Shown: one piece after another, positions 1 through 3,947 of the stretch
Position numbering within the stretch: position 1 is the first letter of the stretch
Layout: the number at the start of each line of letters is the position of its first letter
DNA from: Candidatus Falkowiibacteriota bacterium
GTDB lineage: Bacteria; Patescibacteriota; Patescibacteriia; Patescibacteriales; WJLG01
DNA: 5,207 nucleotides
Assembly: GCA_014728685.1 (NCBI GenBank)
Contig: WJLG01000097.1
Span: 1-5,207 of the forward strand
Direction of reading: 5' to 3'
The notes under the pieces: generated by a model
The model's database searches: none
What the model saw: the letters and a program-made list of their open reading frames with translations, nothing else
What the model was told of the DNA's origin: nothing
Made by a program: the position numbers and the translations under genes

Positions 1-27
1 AAATAAATATATGTAACTGTTTGAATA

Positions 28-711
28 ATGAAAGAAAAAACGACCCAAAAATATTTAGCCAGAAATTTAAGAAAAAGAGGTGCCAGTTATTCCGAAATTT
101 TAAAGAAAGTAAATGTTTCTAAATCTACTTTGAGTTTGTGGCTCAGAGACATAGAGTTAACGAACAAACAAAAGGAAGATCTAGTAGGAAGGCGTAAATC
201 TAGACATGAGGGAGCGAAAGCAAACCGGCTAAGAAGAATCGATCTGACAAAAAAGATTATTGCATCAGCCAAAGAAGAAAGCTTAAAGTTAAAAGGAAAC
301 AGCTTGTTTCTTTTAGGAGTAATGCTTTATTGGGCAGAGGGAACAAAAAGAGGTGAAGAAATGGTTGTTTTTAGCAACTCTGATCCTAATATGATATTAT
401 TAATGATGAAGTGGTTTAGAGAAATTTGCAAGGTTAAAGAAGAAAAGTTTAGGATTCAGGTTCATATCCATTCTCTACACAAAAAAAGCGAGATAATAAA
501 ATATTGGAGCAATATAACCAAGATAAAAAGTGGTCAATTTCATAAATTAATAATTAAAAAAACATCTTTAAAGCACAGAAAAAATAAGCTTTATCAAGGA
601 ACTTGTTGTATTAGAATATATGATAAAAATTTATTTAGAAGAATAATGGGTTGGAAAGTAGGAATTTTGGAAAGTTTTAAAATTAAAGATGTATATAATA
701 TACCAAGATAA
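28..711 (+). CDS. HTH and LAGLIDADG-like domain protein (putative DNA-binding / homing-endonuclease-like)
   Basis: 227 aa, complete. The start is the first possible one: an in-frame TGA lies at 22-24, just upstream of ATG 28. No Shine-Dalgarno sequence precedes it. Residues about 21-42 (YSEILKKVNVSKSTLSLWLR) read as a helix-turn-helix of the resolvase/homeodomain-like type, followed by a very basic linker (about 50-90). Residues about 93-108 (LFLLGVMLYWAEGTKR) resemble a degenerate LAGLIDADG helix, followed by VVFSNSDP at 113-120. That pairing of a 'YWAEG' helix with an 'F-NSDP' strand is familiar from stand-alone proteins common in Patescibacteria. The C-terminal half is basic, which suits nucleic-acid binding. 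Catalytic activity is not shown: only one LAGLIDADG-like helix is evident and its acidic residue is Glu104. It is not inside an intron and lies 8 bp upstream of tRNA-Arg. Function as regulator or nuclease is open; the fold assignment is by recalled family resemblance. Confidence 0.75.
   Translation: MKEKTTQKYLARNLRKRGASYSEILKKVNVSKSTLSLWLRDIELTNKQKEDLVGRRKSRHEGAKANRLRRIDLTKKIIASAKEESLKLKGNSLFLLGVMLYWAEGTKRGEEMVVFSNSDPNMILLMMKWFREICKVKEEKFRIQVHIHSLHKKSEIIKYWSNITKIKSGQFHKLIIKKTSLKHRKNKLYQGTCCIRIYDKNLFRRIMGWKVGILESFKIKDVYNIPR
690..699 (+). promoter_or_regulatory. Candidate -10 element for the tRNA-Arg gene
   Basis: TATAAT lies at 694-699, with a TG at 690-691, inside the last codons of the upstream gene. 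Initiation would fall near 706, about 14 nt before the mature tRNA 5' end. No good -35 box lies at 17 nt (a TTGGAA at 667-672 is 21 nt away). The motif is perfect, but the region is AT-rich, so chance occurrence is possible. Confidence 0.35.
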
Positions 712-719
712 AAAATTCT

Positions 720-791
720 GCTCCCGTAGTTCAATGGATAGAACAGGGCCCTTCTAAGGCCACAATAGGGGTTCGATTCCCTTCGGGAGCG
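720..791 (+). tRNA. tRNA-Arg (anticodon UCU)
   Basis: The full cloverleaf can be drawn. The acceptor stem GCTCCCG (720-726) pairs perfectly with CGGGAGC (784-790), with discriminator G791. The D stem is GTTC/GAAC (729-732/741-744). The anticodon stem is 746-750/758-762, and its loop CTTCTAA carries TCT at 753-755. The T arm is AGGGG-TTCGATT-CCCTT (767-783). The first anticodon-stem pair (27-43) is a G-A mismatch; the other four are G-C. The variable loop has 4 nt. CCA is not encoded, so it must be added after transcription. It reads AGA codons, which are frequent in the neighbouring genes. It has no terminator of its own and may be co-transcribed with tRNA-His. Confidence 0.97.
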
Positions 792-796
792 CGTTC

Positions 797-849
797 TTGA
801 TTATTAATCTTTAGATTTCAATAATTGAAGACTGAAGATTGATAATTGA
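797..849 (+). repeat. Long imperfect inverted repeat (hairpin) between the two tRNA genes
   Basis: Bases 797-822 pair with 824-849 around A823: 26 facing positions with one mismatch (815/831). Five facing pairs are G-T (798/848, 799/847, 805/841, 812/834, 816/830), and the rest are Watson-Crick. The innermost arm is TTCAAT/ATTGAA. All five wobbles become G-U in plus-strand RNA but A-C in the opposite strand, so the structure would fold better in the tRNA transcript. It could be an RNA-processing site, a remnant of a small repeat element, or both. The right arm overlaps the candidate tRNA-His promoter. Confidence 0.6.
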
Positions 850-853
850 TAAT
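825..853 (+). promoter_or_regulatory. Candidate promoter of the tRNA-His gene
   Basis: TTGAAG (825-830) and GATAAT (848-853) are separated by 17 nt. Initiation is expected near 860, about 4 nt before the tRNA. An additional GATAAT lies at 841-846. Both boxes are 4-5/6 matches to sigma70 consensus. The sequence is low-complexity (repeats of GATAATT), so confidence is moderate. Confidence 0.45.
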
Positions 854-863
854 TGAATAGCAT

Positions 864-936
864 GGTGGCTATAGTATAGTGGTTATTACACCGGGTTGTG
901 GTCCCGGATATGAGGGTTCAATTCCCTCTAGCCACC
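864..936 (+). tRNA. tRNA-His (anticodon GUG)
   Basis: The histidine-specific extra G (position -1) is encoded at 864 and faces C936 (position 73). The acceptor stem GTGGCTA (865-871) pairs perfectly with TAGCCAC (929-935). The anticodon stem CCGGG/CCCGG (891-895/903-907) and the T stem GAGGG/CCCTC (912-916/924-928) are perfect. The anticodon loop TTGTGGT carries GTG at 898-900. The D stem has a T-T mismatch at 13-22 and the variable loop has 4 nt. CCA is not encoded (CAC follows at 937-939). It ends 11 nt before a terminator and is probably the last gene of the tRNA unit. Confidence 0.97.
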
Positions 937-947
937 CACAAACGAAG

Positions 948-972
948 AAGACCTTCAAGAGGGGTCTTTTTT
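948..972 (+). terminator. Intrinsic terminator after tRNA-His
   Basis: AAGACC (948-953) pairs with GGTCTT (963-968), with an internal loop of about 9 nt, and runs into six T residues (967-972). The upstream ACAAACGAA (938-946) plus the 5' arm recur in the terminator at 1816-1842. Confidence 0.85.
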
Positions 973-1014
973 GTATGTAAACATCCAGACTACTACAAAT
1001 AATTGCTATTTTAT

Positions 1015-1059
1015 GCGTTATATGTTAGTTTGAAGGTGGTTATTAAAATAATATAACGC
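1015..1059. repeat. Perfect 9-bp inverted repeat just upstream of the lipoprotein start
   Basis: GCGTTATAT (1015-1023) and ATATAACGC (1051-1059) are exact reverse complements separated by 27 nt. The right arm ends 1 nt before ATG 1061. The loop contains the only Shine-Dalgarno-like stretch nearby (AAGGTGG, within 1033-1040). That stretch is too far from the start codon to act linearly. It may be an operator (arms four helical turns apart, about 36 bp start to start) or an RNA structure. Confidence 0.6.
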
Positions 1060-1060
1060 T

Positions 1061-1651
1061 ATGAAATTGAAAAATCTATCTCCCCTTTTTATTTTATCAA
1101 TTTTAATTTTAGGTATATCTGGTTGTGCTGAAAAATCAATAGAACAGCCCGAGCAACAAACAGAGATTAAAAGTCAACAAGAGAAAAAAAATTCTACTAC
1201 TGATTCAGAAATTACTACTTCTAATATCGATACTAGCGAGTGGAAAACGTATAGAAATGAAAAATGGAATTATGTCTTAAAATACCCAGAATATGCCAAC
1301 ATAATAGATGGCGGTCCAAGTGAAGAAGTGAGGGATAAATATAGTGTTAATGGCGATGCTGTTTTATATTGGATAAATTCAGAAAACAAAGAATGCCTTA
1401 TATGTATCAATGAAATGGGTTATGGTCCGCCCTTTGAACTAAAACAAGAATTAGAGAAAATTAAAATAGCAGGAAATGAATATGACAGAATAAACCTTGT
1501 GTTAGAAGGAACTAAGGTTTCAGTTCGTACAAAATTTCCTTATACTATAAATGATATTCAAGATAGTATTAGTATATCTATGAATACGCCCTCAGAAGAA
1601 TGTTTGACTGTATATGAAAAAATTCTAACTTTTTTTAAGTTAGAAAAATAA
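1061..1651 (+). CDS. Putative lipoprotein of unknown function
   Basis: 196 aa. The N-terminus is a clear lipoprotein signal peptide: MKLKN, a hydrophobic core (residues 8-18), and lipobox I19-S-G-C22, so Cys22 should be lipidated and the protein anchored on the outer face of the membrane. Residues 23-57 form a Gln/Glu/Lys/Ser/Thr-rich flexible linker. The globular part starts with 'WKTYRNEKWNYVLKYP' (61-76). This resembles the W-x-x-Y plus 'Y-x-x-x-YP' opening common in small secreted proteins of Gram-positive and Patescibacterial genomes (PsbP/Mog1-like shape). It ends with YEKILTFFKLEK, the usual amphipathic closing helix of that group. The start is fixed because an in-frame TAA lies at 1049-1051. 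No Shine-Dalgarno sequence is at normal distance; an AAGGTGG lies about 21 nt upstream. The substrate or partner cannot be inferred. Confidence 0.8.
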   Translation: MKLKNLSPLFILSILILGISGCAEKSIEQPEQQTEIKSQQEKKNSTTDSEITTSNIDTSEWKTYRNEKWNYVLKYPEYANIIDGGPSEEVRDKYSVNGDAVLYWINSENKECLICINEMGYGPPFELKQELEKIKIAGNEYDRINLVLEGTKVSVRTKFPYTINDIQDSISISMNTPSEECLTVYEKILTFFKLEK

Positions 1652-1774
1652 CAGGGGGGCTCTTTTATTACCCTGATCATACTAGCCAGTTTGGCCTTTA
1701 GTTATTTTTCAACCAGATATTATTTACAAAATTATTATATAAAAAATCAGATCGTTATCAGAAATTGTAAGTAA
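1652..1774 (+). pseudogene. Start-less hydrophobic fragment, possibly remnant of a small membrane or pilin-like protein
   Basis: Directly after the lipoprotein stop, the same frame continues open for 40 codons. It encodes GGSFITLIILASLAFSYF, one hydrophobic segment, followed by a Tyr/Asn/Lys-rich tail with Y-x-x-N-Y repeats, and ends at TAA 1772-1774. The 'GGSFITLIIL' opening resembles small single-pass proteins and prepilin-like N-termini seen in Patescibacteria, which normally begin a few residues earlier with Met. No ATG, GTG or TTG lies before the hydrophobic segment in this frame. An AGGGGGG stretch (1653-1659) lies 7 nt before ATT 1667, so initiation at a rare ATT codon (35 aa) is conceivable. 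Read-through of the TAA at 1649-1651 is another possibility, and decay is the simplest explanation. Confidence 0.35.
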
Positions 1775-1815
1775 TAAAAATATAAAAAAATAGTTCAATT
1801 CTTGACCTACAAACG

Positions 1816-1842
1816 AAAAGACCCTTGATTAGAGGGTTTTTT
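1816..1842 (+). terminator. Intrinsic terminator downstream of the lipoprotein region
   Basis: ACCCT (1821-1825) pairs with AGGGT (1833-1837) around TTGATTA/GA. It extends through G-T at 1820/1838 and A-T pairs at 1817-1819/1839-1841, with a T run at 1837-1842. The leader ACAAACGAAAAGACC (1809-1823) matches 938-953 of the tRNA-His terminator except for one extra G there. Confidence 0.85.
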
Positions 1843-1871
1843 GTTATATTTAAATAACCTGATAAGTAAAT

Positions 1872-1896
1872 AAAAAAGATCGTTTAGAACGATCTT
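1872..1896 (-). terminator. Intrinsic terminator of the minus-strand gene
   Basis: AAGATCGTT (1876-1884) and AACGATCTT (1888-1896) form a perfect 9-bp stem with a 3-nt loop. On the minus strand the stem is followed by a T run (complement of A 1872-1877). It begins 6 nt beyond the stop codon of the minus-strand CDS. Confidence 0.9.
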
Positions 1897-1902
1897 ATGA
1901 TT

Positions 1903-2373
1903 TTAAGCTAATCCTTTTGCTTTTAGGGCTGTTTGGATCTTTTGCCACAGATCTTTGTCGATCTCGATCTCTCGGGAGCAAAAACTTATTGCTTTGCAAA
2001 ATTTAGACATCATCTTATTGTAATCACCCATTTCACTTAAAAAGCGACGTGTTTCTTCATTATTTTCTTTATATTCTCTCAGCCTGAATTCTTTGCGCAT
2101 ATCTTCCACGATTTCAAAGGCTTCTTTTAAAGTAATATTTCCACTTTGCTTAAAGACCCGTCCGGGAATTTTGTTGGCAGGATCATCGATCATAGGCTTG
2201 ATATTGGTCATAGCTTCACTGAAATCCGAAGCGATTTTTTCAATTCTTTTTTCTTGCTCATCATCTTCATAACCGTCTTCGGGGGATAAGTTGAGGTATA
2301 TCGGAAGTTTGTTGAAGAAGCTCCAAGCCAATTCTCCGACCCTGACCGTCCGCTTTCCACTTTTTTCTTTCAT
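1903..2373 (-). CDS. Conserved-looking soluble protein of unknown function
   Basis: 156 aa, read from ATG 2373-2371 to the TAG/TAA-type stop at 1903-1905. This start was chosen because GGAGG lies 4 nt upstream (complement of 2378-2382), the best ribosome binding site in the window. A longer frame from TTG 2439 exists, but that TTG is itself the -35 box of the gene's promoter. The protein is highly charged and mostly helical by eye. It has a basic start (MKEKSGKRTVRV), 'GELAWSFFNKLPIYLNLSPEDGYEDDEQ' spread over about 13-40, Glu/Lys-rich helices (about 70-120), and a C-terminal part with two Cys in FCKAISFCSREIEID (about 125-139). No signal peptide or membrane segment is seen. I do not recognise the family. 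It stands alone, with its own promoter and terminator, divergent from the DUF5320 unit. Confidence 0.8.
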   Translation of the reverse strand: MKEKSGKRTVRVGELAWSFFNKLPIYLNLSPEDGYEDDEQEKRIEKIASDFSEAMTNIKPMIDDPANKIPGRVFKQSGNITLKEAFEIVEDMRKEFRLREYKENNEETRRFLSEMGDYNKMMSKFCKAISFCSREIEIDKDLWQKIQTALKAKGLA

Positions 2374-2377
2374 TTTT

Positions 2378-2382
2378 CCTCC
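2378..2382 (-). promoter_or_regulatory. Shine-Dalgarno sequence deciding the start of the minus-strand gene
   Basis: On the minus strand GGAGG is followed by AAAA and then ATG. It is notable because most other genes in the window lack such a site, and it fixes the start at 2373. Confidence 0.85.
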
Positions 2383-2410
2383 ATGGCTGTTTGTTAATGT
2401 TCGATTTAAT

Positions 2411-2439
2411 TTTTTATCATATTTATTCAATTTGGTCAA
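2411..2439 (-). promoter_or_regulatory. Promoter of the minus-strand gene
   Basis: On the minus strand TTGACC (complement of 2434-2439) is 17 nt from TAAAAA (complement of 2411-2416). Initiation is predicted near 2404, giving a leader of about 30 nt that holds the GGAGG. The -35 matches 5/6 and the -10 matches 4/6 of consensus. Confidence 0.6.
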
Positions 2440-2475
2440 ACGTTTAAGGTAATGTGTACCTATTGCTTTTAGCTC

Positions 2476-2504
2476 TTGACAGAATATCTGCAGGGGTGTA
2501 TATT
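2476..2504 (+). promoter_or_regulatory. Strong sigma70-type promoter of the DUF5320/UPF0251 unit
   Basis: A perfect TTGACA (2476-2481) stands 17 nt before TATATT (2499-2504, 5/6). It is the best bipartite promoter in the window. Initiation is expected around 2511, inside the palindrome at 2506-2527, leaving a leader of about 37 nt before ATG 2548. Confidence 0.85.
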
Positions 2505-2505
2505 A

Positions 2506-2527
2506 ATTATGGGTATATACCCATAAT
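2506..2527. promoter_or_regulatory. Perfect 22-bp palindrome, probable operator
   Basis: ATTATGGGTAT (2506-2516) is followed by its exact reverse complement (2517-2527), with a core of GGGTATATACCC. It begins 1 nt after the -10 box and covers the predicted start site, a classical repressor position. The obvious candidate binder is the UPF0251 HTH protein encoded in the same unit (inference). The half-site runs GGGTA outward to inward, the opposite of the TACCCC..GGGGTA polarity typical of CsoR operators, so CsoR is less likely. Confidence 0.75.
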
Positions 2528-2547
2528 AATAATTAAAGAAAAAACGT

Positions 2548-2733
2548 ATGCCAAACATGAATGGAACCGGTCCAAGGGGCGAAGGCCCGATGACCGGCAG
2601 AGGCTTGGGTAATTGCTCAGGAGCCAAGGGCGCTAATGCCTCGACAAGAGGTAGAGGTCTTGGCCGCGGGCGAAAACCGGGCAGAGGTCTTGGTAGAGGT
2701 GACAATACCCCTGTCAATGAAGATAGAAGTTAA
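2548..2733 (+). CDS. DUF5320 family small Gly/Arg-rich protein
   Basis: 61 aa. The N-terminus MPNMNGTGPRGEGPMTGRGLGNC (first 23 residues) follows the DUF5320 signature 'MPxxDGTGPxGxGPMTGRGxGxC'. GRGLG occurs three times (17-21, 35-39, 45-49) in an Arg/Gly-rich, probably disordered body, with a single Cys at 23. The function of the family is unknown. From general knowledge, such genes often sit beside UPF0251 regulators, NifX/NifB-like iron-molybdenum cofactor proteins and Mrp-type ATPases; here only the UPF0251 gene is present. ATG 2548 fits the family start. Met4 (2557) is an alternative. The upstream AAAGAAAAAA gives only a poor ribosome binding site. It is the first gene of the palindrome-controlled unit. 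Confidence 0.85.
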   Translation: MPNMNGTGPRGEGPMTGRGLGNCSGAKGANASTRGRGLGRGRKPGRGLGRGDNTPVNEDRS

Positions 2734-2788
2734 GACGATTCCCCGATGAAGGGAACCGCCCCCTCTTTTGTCTTTATTGATCAAAAAT

Positions 2789-3082
2789 ATGGGAAACGGA
2801 TTTTGCGGTGGCCGGCCGCGCCTAAAAAGAAAAATAGGCTTTAGACACAAATCTAATTTTTATAAGCCTCAAGGCGTGCCCTTGAGGACTCTTGAAATTG
2901 TTGAAATGACCAAGGAAGAATTGGAAGCTTTAAGGCTCAAAGATGTAAAAGGATTCGATCAAAACGAGTGCGCTCTGAAAATGAAGACTTCACAGAGCAC
3001 TTTTCAAAGGATAATATCTTCGGCTCGCCAAAAGGCCGGTCGGGCCTTGGTCGAAGGCAAAGCTATCAGAATAGAAAGCTGA
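2789..3082 (+). CDS. UPF0251 (DUF134) family HTH DNA-binding protein
   Basis: 97 aa from ATG 2789 to TGA. The order of motifs matches UPF0251: RPRLKRKI (9-16), 'FYKPQGVPLRTLEIVEMTKEELEALRLKD' starting near residue 24, then a sigma70 region 4-like helix-turn-helix with 'DQNECALKMKTSQSTFQRII' (57-76). It closes with the family signature 'ALVEGKAIRIE' (86-96). Usual length is about 90-120 aa, so it is complete. A TTG at 2768 would add seven residues not expected in the family, so ATG 2789 is preferred; neither has a well-placed Shine-Dalgarno sequence. It lies 55 nt after the DUF5320 gene in the same direction with no convincing terminator between, so probably one transcript. It is a candidate autorepressor at the palindrome 2506-2527 (inference). 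Family members are predicted, not well characterised, DNA-binding proteins. Confidence 0.9.
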   Translation: MGNGFCGGRPRLKRKIGFRHKSNFYKPQGVPLRTLEIVEMTKEELEALRLKDVKGFDQNECALKMKTSQSTFQRIISSARQKAGRALVEGKAIRIES

Positions 3083-3142
3083 TTTCTCCCTTGTCTGATG
3101 CGCCCAGATAAAAAATTAGCAAGATAGATGAAGCCGGCAGGT

Positions 3143-3163
3143 CCGCTTTCGAGGCGGTTTTTT
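3143..3163 (+). terminator. Intrinsic terminator after UPF0251
   Basis: CCGCTT (3143-3148) pairs with AGGCGG (3152-3157), including one G-T pair, around a short TCG loop, and runs into six T residues (3158-3163). It lies 60 nt after the UPF0251 stop and closes the DUF5320/UPF0251 unit. Confidence 0.85.
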
Positions 3164-3166
3164 ATT

Positions 3167-3175
3167 TGCTATAAT
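3167..3175 (+). promoter_or_regulatory. Extended -10 promoter-like motif
   Basis: TGCTATAAT is a perfect extended -10 (TGnTATAAT), followed at once by a second TATAAT (3176-3181). Initiation would fall near 3182, exactly at an ATG whose frame ends after two codons (ATG CCT TGA). It may now drive transcription through the RhuM remnant into the gene at 3357. No -35 of quality is seen. Confidence 0.45.
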
Positions 3176-3182
3176 TATAATA

Positions 3183-3353
3183 TGCCTTGATAAATAGGTT
3201 GCTTCCAGATATATCAATAATATCTTCAAAGAAGGCGAGCTCTCTTGCAAAGGAGTTGTTGCAAATTTTGCACATACTGCCAAAGATGGAAAAACTTACA
3301 AATCCATGTTTTATAATTTGTATATAATAATGAATTTCATAACCGCACGCTGA
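3183..3353 (+). pseudogene. Remnant of a RhuM-family (virulence protein RhuM / Fic-associated) gene
   Basis: In the frame of 3198 the translation reads VASRYINNIFKEGELSC, then GVVANFAHTAKDGKTYKSMF and YNLYII. This follows the core of RhuM-family proteins, in which 'xISxHIKNIFxEGELxxxSV' is followed by 'TAxDGKxYKTxFYNLDxIIxVGYRV'. An in-frame TAG lies at 3195-3197, no start codon precedes it, and the frame ends at TGA 3351-3353. Only about 50 of the roughly 300 residues of a full member are left. After YNLYII the similarity fades, and another frame (EFHNRTLIYA, about 3332-3361) faintly resembles the following 'VxSHRGTxFRIWA' stretch, suggesting a frameshift plus deletion. Full RhuM genes are often found near mobile elements and restriction or toxin systems, so this is probably a relic of a mobile gene. 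The opposite strand is also open here but makes no recognisable protein. Confidence 0.72.
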
Positions 3354-3356
3354 TCT

Positions 3357-3869
3357 ATGCTTAAAAAGAAAAAAAAGATAATAGTGAATGATCGGATGCA
3401 AAAAGGGTACAGATATGAATTGGTCGAGCCGGCAGGGAAAAATTTCGATCCATCATTCAAGCCGGATCTTACGCCCAAGCAAATGCTTGCATTGGGAGTT
3501 TTTTGCGGACGCTATATGCGCGATTGCAAAAAAGAGTTTCCAAAAAGCTGGTTTACCAAGGCTAAGTTCGCCAAAGACAAGAGGAATTGCAGTTTGAATT
3601 TTTACGGCATCGATGCCAGCCAGCCTTTGGAAATTTGGAAGAAAAAAGGCTGGATCCACCCGGATGATCCCCGGGGCTGGTTCCAATGGTATTGCCGTTA
3701 TTATCAGGGTCGGCGCCACGAAGATGATGATAGGCAGATCAAGCGCTGGAAAGCTTTTGCCAGGCACGCGGCCCAGGTAAAGAAGAATTGCACCAAAGGT
3801 GATCCGTATTGTCGGACCAGACAGCGCCAAGCTTTACTTCATTGGGCCTATGATGCCCGCAAGATATAA
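3357..3869 (+). CDS. Conserved protein of unknown function with DPRGWFQWYCRYYxGRR motif
   Basis: 170 aa. I recognise the family as a widespread but unnamed one. Its signature blocks occur in order: 'GYRYELVEPAG' (17-27), LTPKQMLALGVFCGRYMRDC (38-57), 'LNFYGIDASQPLEIWKKKGWI' (within 80-100), DPRGWFQWYCRYYQGRR (104-120), IKRWKAFARHAAQVKKNC (128-145), CRTRQRQALLHWAYD (152-166). It is rich in Trp and Arg and has six Cys (50, 57, 78, 113, 145, 152). No signal peptide or membrane segment is seen, so it is presumably cytoplasmic and possibly nucleic-acid binding (inference from basic and aromatic content only). ATG 3357 gives a Lys-rich start; family members more often begin near Met14 (ATG 3396), and neither has a Shine-Dalgarno sequence. 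It is a single-gene unit ended by a strong terminator; the upstream RhuM remnant overlaps its promoter region. Confidence 0.88.
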   Translation: MLKKKKKIIVNDRMQKGYRYELVEPAGKNFDPSFKPDLTPKQMLALGVFCGRYMRDCKKEFPKSWFTKAKFAKDKRNCSLNFYGIDASQPLEIWKKKGWIHPDDPRGWFQWYCRYYQGRRHEDDDRQIKRWKAFARHAAQVKKNCTKGDPYCRTRQRQALLHWAYDARKI

Positions 3870-3887
3870 AACGTACCTCTTTTTGCA

Positions 3888-3914
3888 AGCCGCCAGTACC
3901 CATGGCGGTTTTTT
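3888..3914 (+). terminator. Intrinsic terminator after the conserved unknown gene
   Basis: CCGCCA (3890-3895) pairs with TGGCGG (3903-3908), with a 7-nt loop and flanking A-T and G-T pairs, followed by six T residues (3909-3914). Confidence 0.92.
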
Positions 3915-3932
3915 ATAAATGAAATCAAAATA

Positions 3933-3941
3933 TGTTATAAT
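3933..3941 (+). promoter_or_regulatory. Extended -10 promoter positioned for a leaderless mRNA
   Basis: TGTTATAAT (perfect TGnTATAAT) ends 6 nt before ATG 3948, so transcription would begin at or within 1 nt of the start codon. No Shine-Dalgarno sequence exists between the terminator at 3914 and the ATG, consistent with leaderless translation. No clear -35 box is seen, as expected for an extended -10 promoter. Confidence 0.7.
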
Positions 3942-3947
3942 GAAAAT

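Noticed and set aside
1015..1059. Inverted GCGTTATAT/ATATAACGC as an integron attC site
   Set aside because: The arms lack the RYYYAAC/GTTRRRY core, and no inner simple sites or integrase are present.
1791..1823. 3' half of a degenerate tRNA (TTCAATT followed by CTTGACCTAC) as an attachment-site copy of tRNA-His
   Set aside because: The flanking bases form only two stem pairs and no acceptor-like segment. Only the terminator leader is truly shared.
2374..2439. N-terminal extension of the minus-strand gene from TTG 2439
   Set aside because: It would translate the promoter and the Shine-Dalgarno sequence that belong to ATG 2373.
2748..2766. Hairpin between DUF5320 and UPF0251 (GGG/CCC followed by TCTTTT) as a terminator
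   Set aside because: The stem has only 3-5 pairs with a bulge and the T run is interrupted. At most it is weak attenuation.
2768..2788. TTG 2768 as the start of the UPF0251 gene
   Set aside because: The added residues MSLLIKN are not expected for the family, and the ribosome site (AAGGGA) is 13 nt away. ATG 2789 fits better.
2469..2850. Open frames on the minus strand opposite the DUF5320 gene
   Set aside because: Pro/Leu-rich translations are the expected mirror of a Gly/Arg-rich coding strand, with no start signal or family resemblance.
3162..3401. Minus-strand 79-codon open frame
   Set aside because: It is antisense to the RhuM remnant, which has recognisable family motifs on the plus strand. 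The minus product has none.
3453..3830. Minus-strand 125-codon open frame
   Set aside because: It is the antisense shadow of the conserved DPRGWFQWYC gene, whose plus-strand motifs are unmistakable.
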